From assembly GCA_028023455.1 (NCBI GenBank), contig JAQFVV010006199.1, positions 8,010,972 through 8,074,971 on the forward strand: 64,000 bases of DNA, given 5' to 3'. Position 1 is the first letter of the stretch. Each line of letters begins with the position of its first letter. Position numbers and translations under genes: made by a program. Below, piece after piece: positions 32,456 to 45,049 of this stretch. The stretch is from Epiperipatus broadwayi. Taxonomy: Eukaryota > Onychophora > Udeonychophora > Euonychophora > Peripatidae. The notes beneath the pieces are model-generated. The model searched no databases. It saw only the letters and a list, made by a program, of their open reading frames with translations, and was not told the origin of the DNA.

Positions 32456-34186
32456 TTGACAAAGATCATCGAGAGCATCATTAAAGACAAGATTCAATAT
32501 AACATAATTAAACAACTTTCGCACTATCAATTTGCAAAAAAAGGTACTTCAACATCTGACGCTGTCAGCCACTTCAGACTTCTGGTCGATCATGTGCGGA
32601 GACAAAGGAAGTCCCAGCCCATTGCAGTCCAACTTGATATAGCTGGGGCATTCGACTCCGTGAGAATTGATGTTCTTCTCAGTGTTCTGGAACAGCTAAA
32701 TGTACCACCTGTATACATTCAAATGATTGAGAACCTTCTTTACAATCGGGAAGTGTTCTTGTCCCTAGATGGTCGCATTGCCCCGGGTTTTATGCCCTAC
32801 ATCTCCATCCCCCAAGGTTCTCCCCTGAGTGCACTTCTCTTTGCTGCCTATATCAATCCAATGCTGTTGAACATCGAGGCCACGTTTTCTGGTATCACTG
32901 TTCCACTACTTAATGAGAACATCAATCACATCTCCTATATGGATGATGTAGTTGTGTTTCTTTCATCCCGTGATGAACTGGGTAAGCTAAAACAACTTCT
33001 TGATCACCATGCCAAATTATCTGGTTTCCTTGTCAACCCAAAAAAATCAGCTATTTGGTCAATTCTTACTGGCCAGAAGATCTCTGGTGGATTTGAAGCA
33101 ACACCACAGAAATTTCTAGGATTTCACCTATCAAAAACACCCACGGTGATGCGTAAAGAGATACAGGACTCATTATTAGAGAAAATTGAAACCACAATCG
33201 CATCTTTGTCAAAAATATACCTTTCCCTATTTGGGAAAGTAGCCCTTTTAAATGCTCTCATTCTTCCAAAAATAATATACTATTTGGCAGGGTTCATCCC
33301 CACCAAGGTATTCATCAACAAAGTAGAAACCGCCTGTAGAAAACTGTGTTGGGCGGGCCGATCACCCGTAATTAGCTTGAGAATCCTCCAAAAGCCCAAA
33401 ACTTTAAATGGTCTCTCACTACACTCGCTAACTATATTCAACTTACAACGCATCCATAATGTACTCTACAACATCTTCAAGGAAAATGAACGTGCTCAAT
33501 GCCCACTTCCGGAAAAGGACATTCAACCTACTGATCGGCCACCCCCCAGAGGACGTGCCTTGCTCCTTCAACAGCAGATCAACTTTATCTTTGATAACAT
33601 CAAACCAACATCAACCCTATTTCAAAGAAAACTTGCGTATTGGGAAGTGTTTGATCTTCTTGACCATCAAAAACAGAGGATCCCCAGCTGCCTTTCAATC
33701 AACATCCCTCGAATGATAAGGATGACCAAGCTCTGGAAGTTGCCACCAAAAATCGTGGACTTCCTATTGAAATTGAACCTGCATGCCCTCCCAACAAATG
33801 CCTTCCTCCACTATAAAAGGGGGCAAGATATTGACCCTAATTGCACATTGTGTCAAAGACAGGAAGAGACTACCGATCACTTCCTCTTCGAATGCATAAC
33901 TTTGAACAATTTAAGAACTCATTTTCAACAAAACATGACAAGAAATCAAATTGAAATGAACCTCAAGACAGCAATTGAAAAGGGCATATTCTCTGAGATC
34001 CGGCTTTCGGCCATAATTAACTTTTCCATCTGGGCATTGCGCTGTAAGCTGGTGTTCCAGGCTGAGACCTTGAATAATATTTTCACAGCATTTTGCCAAA
34101 TACTAAACAAGGAAAGGGATAGAGATATGCGCACTGCTGACCCCTTCACAGCTGCACAAACCTGGGACTCCATTGCAATTGGATAG
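32456..34186 (+). CDS. Reverse transcriptase with C-terminal CCHC finger, N-terminally truncated
   Basis: 576 residues, open throughout. In-frame homology really starts ~5 codons earlier (ICKLLTKIIESI..., RT motif 2), and the first codon here is TTG, so this is not a native start. QLDIAGAFDS (59-68) bears the first catalytic Asp. PQGSPLSALLF (119-129) is the template grip, YMDD at 161-164 the catalytic pair, and KFLGFHL follows. Residues 463-480 form C463-x2-C466-x8-H475-x4-C480, the zf-RVT finger found at the end of L1/Tx1-type proteins. The endonuclease and early RT are missing, so the copy is dead on arrival (5'-truncated) although its frame is intact, implying a recent insertion. Assignment to L1/Tx1 is by overall architecture. 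Confidence 0.85.
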   Translation: MTKIIESIIKDKIQYNIIKQLSHYQFAKKGTSTSDAVSHFRLLVDHVRRQRKSQPIAVQLDIAGAFDSVRIDVLLSVLEQLNVPPVYIQMIENLLYNREVFLSLDGRIAPGFMPYISIPQGSPLSALLFAAYINPMLLNIEATFSGITVPLLNENINHISYMDDVVVFLSSRDELGKLKQLLDHHAKLSGFLVNPKKSAIWSILTGQKISGGFEATPQKFLGFHLSKTPTVMRKEIQDSLLEKIETTIASLSKIYLSLFGKVALLNALILPKIIYYLAGFIPTKVFINKVETACRKLCWAGRSPVISLRILQKPKTLNGLSLHSLTIFNLQRIHNVLYNIFKENERAQCPLPEKDIQPTDRPPPRGRALLLQQQINFIFDNIKPTSTLFQRKLAYWEVFDLLDHQKQRIPSCLSINIPRMIRMTKLWKLPPKIVDFLLKLNLHALPTNAFLHYKRGQDIDPNCTLCQRQEETTDHFLFECITLNNLRTHFQQNMTRNQIEMNLKTAIEKGIFSEIRLSAIINFSIWALRCKLVFQAETLNNIFTAFCQILNKERDRDMRTADPFTAAQTWDSIAIG

Positions 34187-34482
34187 AGCTCCCCGCAACT
34201 TTGCTGTTTATTGGGTGGCTGTTGCTGTTCATCATTTCATAAAACTCAAACACGGATATTAATACTACCTACTAACAGCATCTCATTTTAATCTTCCCTG
34301 CTATGAACTTTAGACAAATTGGGTTTCTATGGTCTATTTTTGGAACAACATACAAGTCACAAAAGTTTCCTGTGCAAACATTAACTCAAATATATCCTTT
34401 TTTTTATTTGCATGCTATTTCATAATCATTTACTTGTTTTTTTTTTTACTTTTTGGTCTGTATTTCTATGGTCTAAATGTAC

Positions 34483-34488
34483 AATAAA
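34483..34488 (+). promoter_or_regulatory. Polyadenylation signal of the retrotransposon
   Basis: AATAAA 297 bases after the stop codon, shortly before the composition returns to AT-rich flanking DNA. Confidence 0.6.
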
Positions 34489-34505
34489 TTTGGTTTTTGA
34501 AAGAT

Positions 34506-37500
34506 AAAAGTAATTTTTTTAAATTTTTTGATAATTCTTTTTTTCTTAAATTTAAATCTGTCTTAAATGAAAGGCAATAAGTCTCCTTTATTATTATTAT
34601 TTGTTCTTAAAATTATTGTTTTAAAGTAATCCATTTAGACATTTGTTCTTTTTATTTATGTAGCTCGTGCTTTAGGAATGGCTACAATATGTATATATTG
34701 AACTAAGTTTCTATAGCCCAAATTTTCATTCCATTTATCGTTGACCTTTTAACTGATCATTATTGTCCTAGTTTCTGAATTTAAAAATGTATTTTTTAAC
34801 ATATTTTTATTATATATACTGTAATCATCACTACATGAATAATTAAGAATAAAAATAATGTACAAATAAAATATTACTTTCTTAAAATCAACCTGGCTAG
34901 CATGAAATAATAAATCTAAAGAAGGTCACAAAGTTTCCATGAAGATAATAACTTCTAGTTAAACTAGCCTTAAAATCCACAAATAAAATATTATGAAATA
35001 AATGTAATATTTGTCAAACCAATAAATAATTAATAATTAGGTCTATGGAATAAATATGAAATTAAAATTATGAATTAAGTAATAAATAAATTAGGATATA
35101 GATGACTAAATGGATGATGAAAATAAATAAGAATTAAATAATAAAATGAAATGAATCTATGAGTGAAGAGAAAAGGAAGATGTGTTAGAATAATGAATGA
35201 TTAAGATAATGATAGAATAAGAGCTAATGAATAATTAAAATGATAATAGAATAAAAGCCAGTGAAGGGTGAATCAATTATGATAATGAATTAAGATTCAA
35301 TGAGAATGAAGAAATAAACTAAAGATCAAGGTGAAATAGAAGAACAATATTGATGATGGAGAATGAGATCTTGAACTATAAACTAATATTGTATTACATG
35401 ATAGTAAGATAACTAAAATAAAATAGGGATTCCAAGCCTGACAAAACCAGAATATTCACCATAAAGTCAAAACAAGCTATAAGTTTTAAGACAAAAGAAG
35501 AAATTTACACATTAAACTTATGCTAACTTTAATAAAACTGTGAAAATAACATAACTCAAATCCAAGTACAATAAATAACTGTAGATATAAAAATTTACCA
35601 TAAACTCAAAATTACACTGCGAATTAGTAACTTCTTCTTCTCAGGGTTCAAATAACAAATATTATCATTTTATAACATATATCTGGGACAGTGAGAGGGA
35701 TTTTGCCACTACCTAATACAAAATAGAATTAATACAGAATATTTAGCAACTCCAATACCAATATTATAAACTTTAAGCTTTGAGAAGTACAAATAAACTT
35801 TTAATAAACTAAACACAATAACTTACCAACTTTCTTTTATTAGTAATTATGGGCAAAGTGACCAAGATTGGTGAATGATATATATCTGATGATTCAAATA
35901 AACAGGTTAAATCAAAATTAAATGTTATATCTTTTAATATACTATTTAAAATAACATATGCATTTCAGGTTAACAATATTTTGATCATTAAGTGATGATG
36001 CTTTAAATGTACTTTTCAAATATAAGGGCTTAACAAAATTATTATGATATACCAATATACAGTTAAATATACTATATTGATTGATGATGACTTCAAAATA
36101 ATAAGATAATGTGTCAATAGCCAAGAATAATAATGTGGATGATAATTAGCAATAAGATCACAGACAACTAAATGAATTTTTAAAACAACAAGATTTATTT
36201 ACACTATTTACAAATTTTCTTTAAACATCAGAAATAATTGAATATCTTTCAGAAACATTATAGGACAGAGACATTATATAAAACAAAGTATATCCCATCA
36301 AATATATGTATAATATATAAAATAGTATAATACAGTGATACTTTCATTATTACTATCACTATCAATTATGTTTCTTTTATATTCTAGAACAGGGATGTTA
36401 AATTCTGTTTAACATAAATAAGCATTCAAGTTACCAAATAAAAGTATATTCAAATCTTTAGGATAAGTGAAAACTTTAAAATTTAAAACTTAATATTATA
36501 AAGCAGCATGTTACACTGTAGCTATTTTATTTACATCAGAATATGATAAGGGCAACTATCATATGCAGCACAAATAATAATTATTTGATATGAAGAAATT
36601 TATTATTAATGTGGGGACAGACATCAGAAGTCAAATGTATACATGACACCAAATCCTTGCCTATGTCCACAACATAATCATACTAACTATTAACCTGACT
36701 TACTGATCCATTGGCAAATCACTGCTTGATGGAAATAAAAATGATGTTATACATGTGTATCCCTTATTATACACAATTAGGCAAACACTATATATAAATA
36801 AGTGTCCCTGAATCTAACTTTATCCTATCATTGCTATATAATTATAAAATACCATGAACTTCACCATACATGGTTGGAAAATAACTACATAACATCATGA
36901 GGGATCAGACAATAAAGAGAGGCTCTACAAAACAACATTATATAGTTGTACAATAATATGGCCAATTCCAATACCTTTTTCCTAGGTACAAAATCTGTGG
37001 ACATTGTCTCATCACAGGGAAACAATACATGCCATGAATATAATCCTCTCTGGGGATTAACTGTGCTAACTAAGCAATAACTATCAGCCTTGACAGTATA
37101 ATCCTCTCATGGAATAAGCAGTGGGAGAGTGCTCCATCTACTCATGCACAATATCAATGATACAATATTTGATGCCATTATATGTTGCACATACTTATCA
37201 GATGAAAACTATCACAAATCCTTGTCAATACAGTAGCAAGATAAAATAATTCTAACAAGAAAAGTTAAAAGATAAATATTCTATTTTACAATGCATAAAC
37301 TAATAGTGTATTAAACAAACCAACATTGTAAATCAAACAACCATTAATTATTTTTAAAAATAATAACATTTTTGCTATTATAAGAAAAGACAATGAAGAA
37401 TAGCATACATTCTATAACTAAAGTGGACATGCTAATCCATAGGCAAAATTTAGTAAATGTAAAATTCTTATATAAAATTCTCCATATAAGACAATTATGT

Positions 37501-39657
37501 CATTATACCATACCTCTGACAAGTTATTCTGTCTGTTTAACCATCATTAGAATATCAGAAGATATTTTCATTAATGTATGATATGATGATTTCTTTCTAT
37601 CTAGACAAACTATATTTAATATTAGATTTTAAACCAACCGATAAAATAAAAAATATATATATATATACCTTTACATTAATCTGTCTTCAAAGCAATTATA
37701 TATTCATACTACAATACTAAAATATATATATACCTTAATAACACATTAAACCAACATACTATAATAATAAACATGAGTAATTTAAAAAAAACAACAACAT
37801 TTTATCACATTTTATTTTATCCCCTAGTTCATAGTTTGTTCCTTTATTATGAGCTGACTGACGAGGACAAATGACATCACGGGCAAAACATTTTATGATT
37901 AACGCATCTATATATGTACTTTTTTTCTTAATATTTGATCCTTGTACTGAAAACAGTAAAACACTAAAATTTTGTATTAATAGAATAATAATACCATAGC
38001 GCTTATTAATCTTTTCTGCAGACAATTTTTTCTTTAAATTTAAGCTGTATCTTCAAGTTTAACAGCAAGACAAAACTTTCTCAAAATTATTTTGTTGATT
38101 CTTTTTTTTTCATCCACGGTAATTTAATAAAACAATCAAAAATGATTCTAGTATTTTGAATCATTTCAAAATGTTCTTGTTTACATATAAAATTATCAAT
38201 TCTAACATTCCATCAATTATTAAGAAGTAGATATTTGTTCATTTATGTTCTATATCAATAATATTAAGTATTTTCTTACATAATAAAATAAATGGCTATT
38301 GTTTTCTTTTATAAGAATTTCCATGAAATATATTCAGTAACTATGAGTTAAACATTTTCTTTTTACATTTATTAGTACGGTAAACATATCTCAATTTTCA
38401 TTTTTAATGATGAATAAAGTTAGCGCTCAAAAAGTTTATCAGACAATATTTTTTCTTTTAAAAATATATATACAAAATAAGTTCTCATTTTATAAATTGA
38501 TTAAACATTATACCATTTGAATCATATTTCTACTTTGTTTGATTTAAATTTTAAAAGTTGTGTTCAAATTATTTTAATTATATTTTTATTAATATTATAA
38601 TTCACAAGGAAAACGTATTTTTCTTCTTTATTTATAAAGAGCGTGCAGAATTTTTTCTTTTTCTTGCCCTTCTAAATAAATCATGCACAACTTTAAATAT
38701 ATGTCATGACTAAAATAGATGAAATAAAAGTTCATGCTTACAATTTCTTGTTCAGTTCTAAGTTTGAAGTCCCACTTTGTAAAACAATTAGTTTCCAATA
38801 TGGGTCTCATTTTTTTCTTTCCGGTATGAACTCTAGCAATTTTCAATCAATGGAGGAGTAGAGAGAATGTACACTAGGATATAAAATTTCCTATTCCATG
38901 GTTTTAAAATTACAATATCTTTTACTGTTCAATTCAAATCCAGTGTTATATTTTTTCAGCTCTTTCTTTCTTCCTTTAATTTTGTATAGGTTTTAGATGT
39001 TGAAGTCTTTCTCTGATTTCTTTCTTGATAGTCCCCTCCCCCATACAAACTCTGTTAAGTTGTTTATACTTTTTATTCAATTGCATTATGGTACAAAACA
39101 AAATAGACCAATGACAGCATGGTGTACATATCATTAATAGTACTCCATCTACATTAATTCTTGATAATTATTTAGACTATTCAAAATTAATTTAAACCAC
39201 AATAAAAATATGCTTAAGGATTGTTTACAATTATTCATTTAAAAGACTTATAAATTTAATCATTCAATTTATTATTCAATAAAAATAAAATACCAAATAT
39301 ATTTATACCCCCAAATTAATAATAATACTATTAAATTATTTTATATTATTGAAAACCTACAATGCATATGAAATCTTTTCTACACTCAAGCAGATTTTCT
39401 AGTGTATCTTGAACAGTCCAAGTTTTTATCATTCTCAGGATATTTAAGAATATAATTTACTGAATTTTAAAAATACACTTTAGCAACCATTATAACATAC
39501 CATTGATGTAATTCACTGATTTTAATATTTTGCAATCATTGCTAATGAAAATTTAAAATTTTTCTGATTTGATCACTTAAATAAAGCTTGATATAATTGA
39601 GCCCACCCAGACGGTTACAATACATATATTAAACATGAAAAAAAAAACTGGTTCAAA
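34506..39657. other. AT-rich non-coding stretch
   Basis: Contains a purine-rich low-complexity patch with repeated gaataatgaa-like words (35090-35360) and a less AT-rich patch, 36600-37250, that I cannot identify. No supported gene. Short open frames here (for example minus 38628-38846) have no recognisable similarity. Confidence 0.5.
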
Positions 39658-40935
39658 TTTTTTTTTTTTCTCAGTGATGAAAGTTTATTCATCAAAAAAA
39701 ATGTACAAATATAGTTAAATAAGGTTTACAAAGAATGGTAAAAATGAAATTCAGGAGCAACATGGTGAAAGGGAAAGGATACATATGAAAAGGGAAAGGG
39801 ATGTGGAAAGGGTGTGCATTAACCATTGAAGACAAATAAATGTTACAATTACAAATTATTTTAAAGTCTAAAGTTTAAATATGAGTAGCATTTTAGGAGC
39901 ACAATATTGAGAAGTCCAATTTGCGATGGATAAGTTGATAATAGGAAAAGACTTGTTTAGATAACAACATTGGAAATAATAAATTTAAAAAGAGTGAATC
40001 ACTTGCAATTAGAACCATTAGGCCAAACTGCGGTTTATTTTGCAATAATATTTGGATAGAATCGTTTATAATAAGAATGCTTAAACCGCTATGAATAGCG
40101 TGTTTTTTTTTCCTTTTTGTGAACGAGCAAATCAATGTTGGCAACAGTCCCCACAACACCCTCATCCCAGTCCTTCCCCTCAAAGGAACTAGGATTTAGG
40201 CCCCTGGGGCCCCTCCCAACAACCAGACTCATTCAATCAGCAAAGTTGATTGTAATGAAAATTTTAATTAAAAGGTACAATTAGGAATTATTTGTAAAGT
40301 CTAGGATTAAATATGAATGTGTTTTAGGAGTGCAATATTGGGAAATCCAATTTGAGGTAGATAAGTTGAAAAATAGGAAAACACTTGGAGATAATGTAAT
40401 ATACAGACTAAATCAATCTAACTGTTCAATTCTTTCAAATGGCCTTGAATATCTTCATAAGAGAGCAATCCTGAATACTTTGGAAAAATTATGGAAAAAA
40501 ACTATGGAGAACAAGGGTGAAAAAAAAATCCAACCTACAAAATGTCTCTCTGAAAACCATTTCAATCCATCATGAAAATCACATGAACAGTAGAAGGCCA
40601 GCCTTGTCAATAACAACATTGGAGGTAATAAAATTAAATAAGGTAAATCACTTGCAATTAGAATCATGAGACCAAACTGCAACTTATTTTGCAATAATAC
40701 ATGGATAAAAGCATTCATTATAATAACGTTAAAGAATTATCATAAATAACATTATTTTTTCTATCTTGTGAATGAGAAAAAACCAAAGTTGGTGACGATC
40801 ACCACAGCACTCTCACCCCAGCCCCCTCTCTCAAAAGAACTAGGATTTTGGCCCCTGGGAGTCCTTCCAACAACCAGATTCTCTCATTCATTCAACAAAA
40901 TTAAGTGAAATGAAAATTTTCATTAAAAGGTAAAA
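39658..40935 (-). mobile_element. Poly(A) retroposon 3' region with internal tandem duplication (minus strand)
   Basis: T12 at 39658-39669 and, on the minus strand, AATAAA (39684-39689) mark a polyadenylated 3' end. Upstream lie two copies of one unit (39845-40277 and 40278-40935). Each has a G+C-rich block (CCCCTGGG near 40201 and 40853; CTAGGAT) and a CACTTGCAATTAGAA block. Copy 2 holds ~200 extra bases (about 40392-40605). Minus-strand reading is open in parts (39893-40183), with GMRVLWGLLPTL. No family assigned. Confidence 0.55.
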
Positions 40936-41295
40936 TCTCTGTAGAAATCTTTTGTAATTTCACTGGCTGCCATATATTTATATAGCGTTTTTATAAAAGA
41001 TAAATTTTTATTTTACATTTTATTACTATAACAATATTGGAAATAAAAAGAAATGCATATATAATACAATTTTTACACACACACATATATATATAGCACT
41101 GAAATTACACAAATTTTAAAAGCAAACTTCTTTTTAGTAAAATATATATATTGTCTACACCAAGAATATTTTCAGCATTTACAATATTATATTTTGGAAA
41201 TATATTATGAAATAAAAATGTCCACTTAACTGGGACCCTTAAAATAATTGAAGAAAGAGTTTAGAATAAATATATTTATATATTTTACAAAATGA

Positions 41296-42904
41296 AATGC
41301 CTTTATAAGATTTTGTGTGTGTTATAGATCTTGAAGCAAGGCTCCACTCATAGTCCACTCTTGCATTCTTTATATCAGAACGTTGTTTCTTGTGTGCTTA
41401 CTGATATAATGTAATCTTGAAGGATATTTTCTTGCTAGAATTAAATGGAATGTGACTAAAAAAAATGTCGATCAGTTAACCAAAATGATAGAGTAAACTA
41501 AGTCTTCCTCATGGAATTCTTGATGTGATATTGACATATAATTTGAAGATCTCATTGTTAATGACTAACTTAAAATCCGAAAGTGAATATGGCTACCTAT
41601 ATGCTTTTTATACAATACAAATGACATTCCAAACAACTAAGTCAATGAAGTGCTAAAGTATTTTTTCTTAGTATTTGCTTTTAGTTTTCGTACTTGTGCC
41701 CCATGAAAAAATTATGATCTCACCCTAATGTTGGTTTCACCATCTTAGTCTTAGCTACTTTGGTAAATGCTTTATGAATAATGCTCAAAAGTCAGACTGA
41801 TCTCCAGTCATGTCATTTCAAGGCCAACAGCTTTACACCAGAAAAGCATGGATATCATCTTTTTTCAACCTAGTGTTTTTAATTTTAGCTGGCATATCCT
41901 TTTTTCCTAATGCTGGTAGTACAATAACTGCCTGTCTTCTCACAAATGTATTTTCAATGGTTGGTGACATGCAACAGTTATTTGCTGTGACCCATTATCA
42001 TTTGTCCAAATATTCATCTACCAGATATATACTTTCAGTGCTGATTGGATGAGTATATCATACTTTTTATTATATTCTATATCTTTACATTGACAAAGAA
42101 AAAAGTCATACATGAAGCTAGTTTGATTAAAAATTTCAATCAGAAAAAAGACTCTTTAGCATTATATTATTCCCTTGTAGAGCAAGAATATTCTACACTG
42201 AGAGTCTGTTTGGAGTATATAAAGCACTGAATTATTCTCTCAAATCTTCCATCACTTCATTAAGCTTGTAGAACCCTGAATGTGGATGTGTTTCTGAATT
42301 AAAGTCATCTTCAGCAAAACATAGAAATTTTATTAGTAAAATAGCATATTTCATTGCTTTAGAAAAAATCTGGCATATAAAGAGTCTCATGTTTTTTTAA
42401 GAACCATTTTTGACATGGCAGTTTGATGTCACCTTATAATTTCAACATTCCAAAAAATAGCCTAATTTCTTTCACTGAAGTAGATGTCCATTTACTGTGT
42501 CTTGACCATCTTTTGCTGCCATAATTACATATGAATTCATCAGCAAAAAAATTACTTTCCCTTACAATTCTTTCAAGCAATATATCTCATCAAAAAATCT
42601 CAAATAATTGTAAAGGTGTTACATCTGCATACCTAGATATAGTCATGCCTGGTGTTACTATTAAGGAAAATTTTGAGGATGGTGAAGGAATATTCCTCAA
42701 ATCCACGTGCATTCTTTTATCATTATTATTGCTATAGTCAAGCTCCGTTTCTTCATTGAAACAGAACACATTCTCAGTCCTTCTGTCAAAGATATTACTA
42801 TCATAGGAGCTGCCATTATCACCACTGCCCAGGAAATCATCTGAATCAGGATTAGAATAGTTTGTTCCAGAAGTAGCATTTAAAATTGAGGTCATTTTAG
42901 ACAT
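41296..42904 (-). pseudogene. piggyBac-type transposase relic
   Basis: On the minus strand, frames broken by many stops still spell the piggyBac layout. An acidic N-terminal part (42904-42590) ends SRYADVTPLQLFEIF, like the family's 'ltPl..FelF'. Then VDEYLDK..WVTANNCCMSPT (about 42030-41960), matching the block around the catalytic DN.YTS, here with N replacing the Asp. Then GKKDMPAKIKNTRLKKDD, the 'RK..P' block, and KPTLG.DHNFFMG, the last catalytic-domain motif. Finally YKECKSGL.VEPCFKIYNT (about 41370-41310), the C-terminal cysteine finger. In working members this enzyme cuts at TTAA. Stops and a substituted catalytic position make this copy dead. The plus-strand frame 41810-42052 is a shadow. 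Confidence 0.88.
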
Positions 42905-44540
42905 CTAATTTACAAACTACAAAAATCAAAATGGCCTTAAATTTTGAAATATTCATATAATATAGAATATTGACTAACAAACTATTACTTATATATACAC
43001 ACATAAAGAAATATAAACTATAATAACAAATATGTCAAAATAACTAAGCTTGCCTCAAAATAGTTAGCTAAATAATATTTGCACTACTAACAAGCCAATT
43101 CATAACTTAAGCATCTAAAACTAATGCTATAATAAAAAGGGGCTAAATTGATAACTTAATCCCATCTAATAAACAATTAATTTGCATCATTAATCAGATT
43201 CTAAATAGAGGAAGGTATATTTTAAAGATTATAATTAATTATGAAATATACCTTAATAATATATCTCCATATCTAGAATTCCACTATCAAGTAAAGTTAC
43301 TTTTGAAATCATAAGTTACAATTATAATATTTGCAAACCATAATAACTAAGCATGAAAAATCAAATTTAAAGTTTATCTGAATTCTTACAATGATTGCAA
43401 AGCGATCAGATATTATTATTAATTAATCTAATTTCAAACAGTGAGTCATATTAAGATAACTAAATGTTATTCTAGATTTATTAGATTGAATAATTTCTTT
43501 GGTACAAAATTATTAAAATTAATACACATTGCTGTTTTAAGATACATTTTTCCTATTAGCACATATACAAGAAAATAAAATTTTAATAAATAAAAATTGT
43601 ATAATAGTATAGGCATCACTGCAGGCATAAAGGTATGATAGACTTATATTAACAAATGATTACTAATCTCATACTTGAACATAAAAGATAGAAGTTTTAC
43701 AGATTTAATATTACAGAGAATAAGGCAAGTATTATGGATGACTACAATTTAGTTAAATAAAGATTATAGAAATTAAACCTTGCTTTGAATGTTCATTTAA
43801 ATTTATGATGGCTATATCCTTAGACTTAAGAGAAAGTTCATTTGAGAGCTCTGTGCAGTGATCTTAGAAATTTTACCTACAATTATTGGTAGAAGCTTGT
43901 CTGTTGGCATTTCTTAGTGGAAGGTACATTTCTCCAGTTGAAATATCAGCACAGCAGATCTGTAGCAGGAATGTCATCCATTGCTGTAATGGCTAGGTGT
44001 CCTTAGCATATAGAATAGAGATGGAGATTACCATCTCAGGCTTCAAGAACAACAACTCCTGCCTGTCCTACTCAGTCATATCAAAAATCAAAGTGGCTTG
44101 GATTCAGTTAGCAAATGCTTCAAAGAGTTTACTGAGTGTATTTTACATGGAAAAATTTAGCCTATTTATACTCACCTTCAATTAAGTTATATTTTTAATA
44201 ACAAATTTTCTTCCAGTGAAACAAGCAATTTGTACCTTTAAATTTTATATTTTTAAGAACCAAAAATAACTGCCGTCTTTTGTTTTATTCCTTGAACAGG
44301 ATGTTTTCTAAGATTTGATCATTTACTTTCCCTCAAGATTTTAGCAATTGTCACAATTGGTTGAATCTTATTTTCAAGAAAAAATATATTTTCGACAAAC
44401 ATTTATTGTCCTAATAAATTTTAGATTTCATCATTCCGAAATCCTAAAATAGATTTGCGTTGCTGATTTTATTTTACAGATTATTTTAAAATAAATTTAG
44501 AAAATATAGTAAATAACCAAACAACAAGACACTATATATA
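42905..44540. other. Non-coding stretch right of the piggyBac relic
   Basis: The first kilobase is AT-rich. Richer sequence at about 43820-44110 may belong to another decayed element; I see no domain. I looked for the second piggyBac terminus (partner of the TTAACTGGGACCC at 41227-41239) and did not find one. Confidence 0.45.
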
Positions 44541-44544
44541 TATA

Positions 44545-44606
44545 TGACGGTAGTACGTATAATACATATATATATATATGACGGTAGTACGTATAATACA
44601 CATATA
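44545..44606. repeat. 34-bp tandem duplication
   Basis: TGACGGTAGTACGTATAATA starts at 44545 and again at 44579, embedded in an AT microsatellite. Confidence 0.85.
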
Positions 44607-44940
44607 TACATGTGATTTAAGCAAATTGAATTAAATTGTACCTTAACTTATATGCTACTTTTAAATAAATATATTCTGTAATCTATATATAACTGTTAGG
44701 TTACAGATATTGATGCTTGCATATATATATATGCAATCATACCTATATAACTGTGTAGACATTTTAAGGTACTTTTAGGGGTTTAAACCTGGCAAAGAGT
44801 GGGCTGTAGGATGTTACTAGGTGGAATGGATATGACGGTAAATATTCCGTTTCATTATAGAGGATCTATTAAAGTTATCTGTCAAGTGATTGCTCAAATA
44901 TCACATGATTTTCCAAGCAACTAACCAAATGACTATATAT

Positions 44941-45049
44941 TTAGAGAGAAAGCATTAATCACAAGACTTACTAATTGTTGAATGGAAAACCATTCGAATC
45001 ATCATCATTCAACAATTGGTAAGACTTGTGATTAATGCTTTCTCTCTAA
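44941..45049. repeat. Near-perfect 44-bp hairpin
   Basis: Arms 44941-44984 and 45006-45049 pair with only two mismatches; the loop is 21 nt. The size and pairing fit either a small MITE or a pre-microRNA-like stem. No further evidence separates these. Confidence 0.85.

Larger units (their letters stand above)
32441..34505 (+). mobile_element. 5'-truncated non-LTR retrotransposon (L1/Tx1-like)
   Basis: Base composition changes sharply at 32441: G+C rises, and codon use differs from the surrounding AT-rich DNA. The copy starts inside the RT just before the CK.....II block and runs to a 3' UTR with AATAAA. Short TTTTTTTAAA strings at both edges could be a target duplication but are low-complexity. 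Confidence 0.8.

Noticed and set aside
32161-32484. 107-residue plus-strand ORF upstream of the L1-like element
   Set aside because: Composed of A/T homopolymer reading (poly-Lys, poly-Phe); its end overlaps the retrotransposon in the wrong frame.
41810-42052. 80-residue plus-strand ORF as a gene
   Set aside because: It is antisense to the piggyBac relic, whose protein motifs are on the minus strand.
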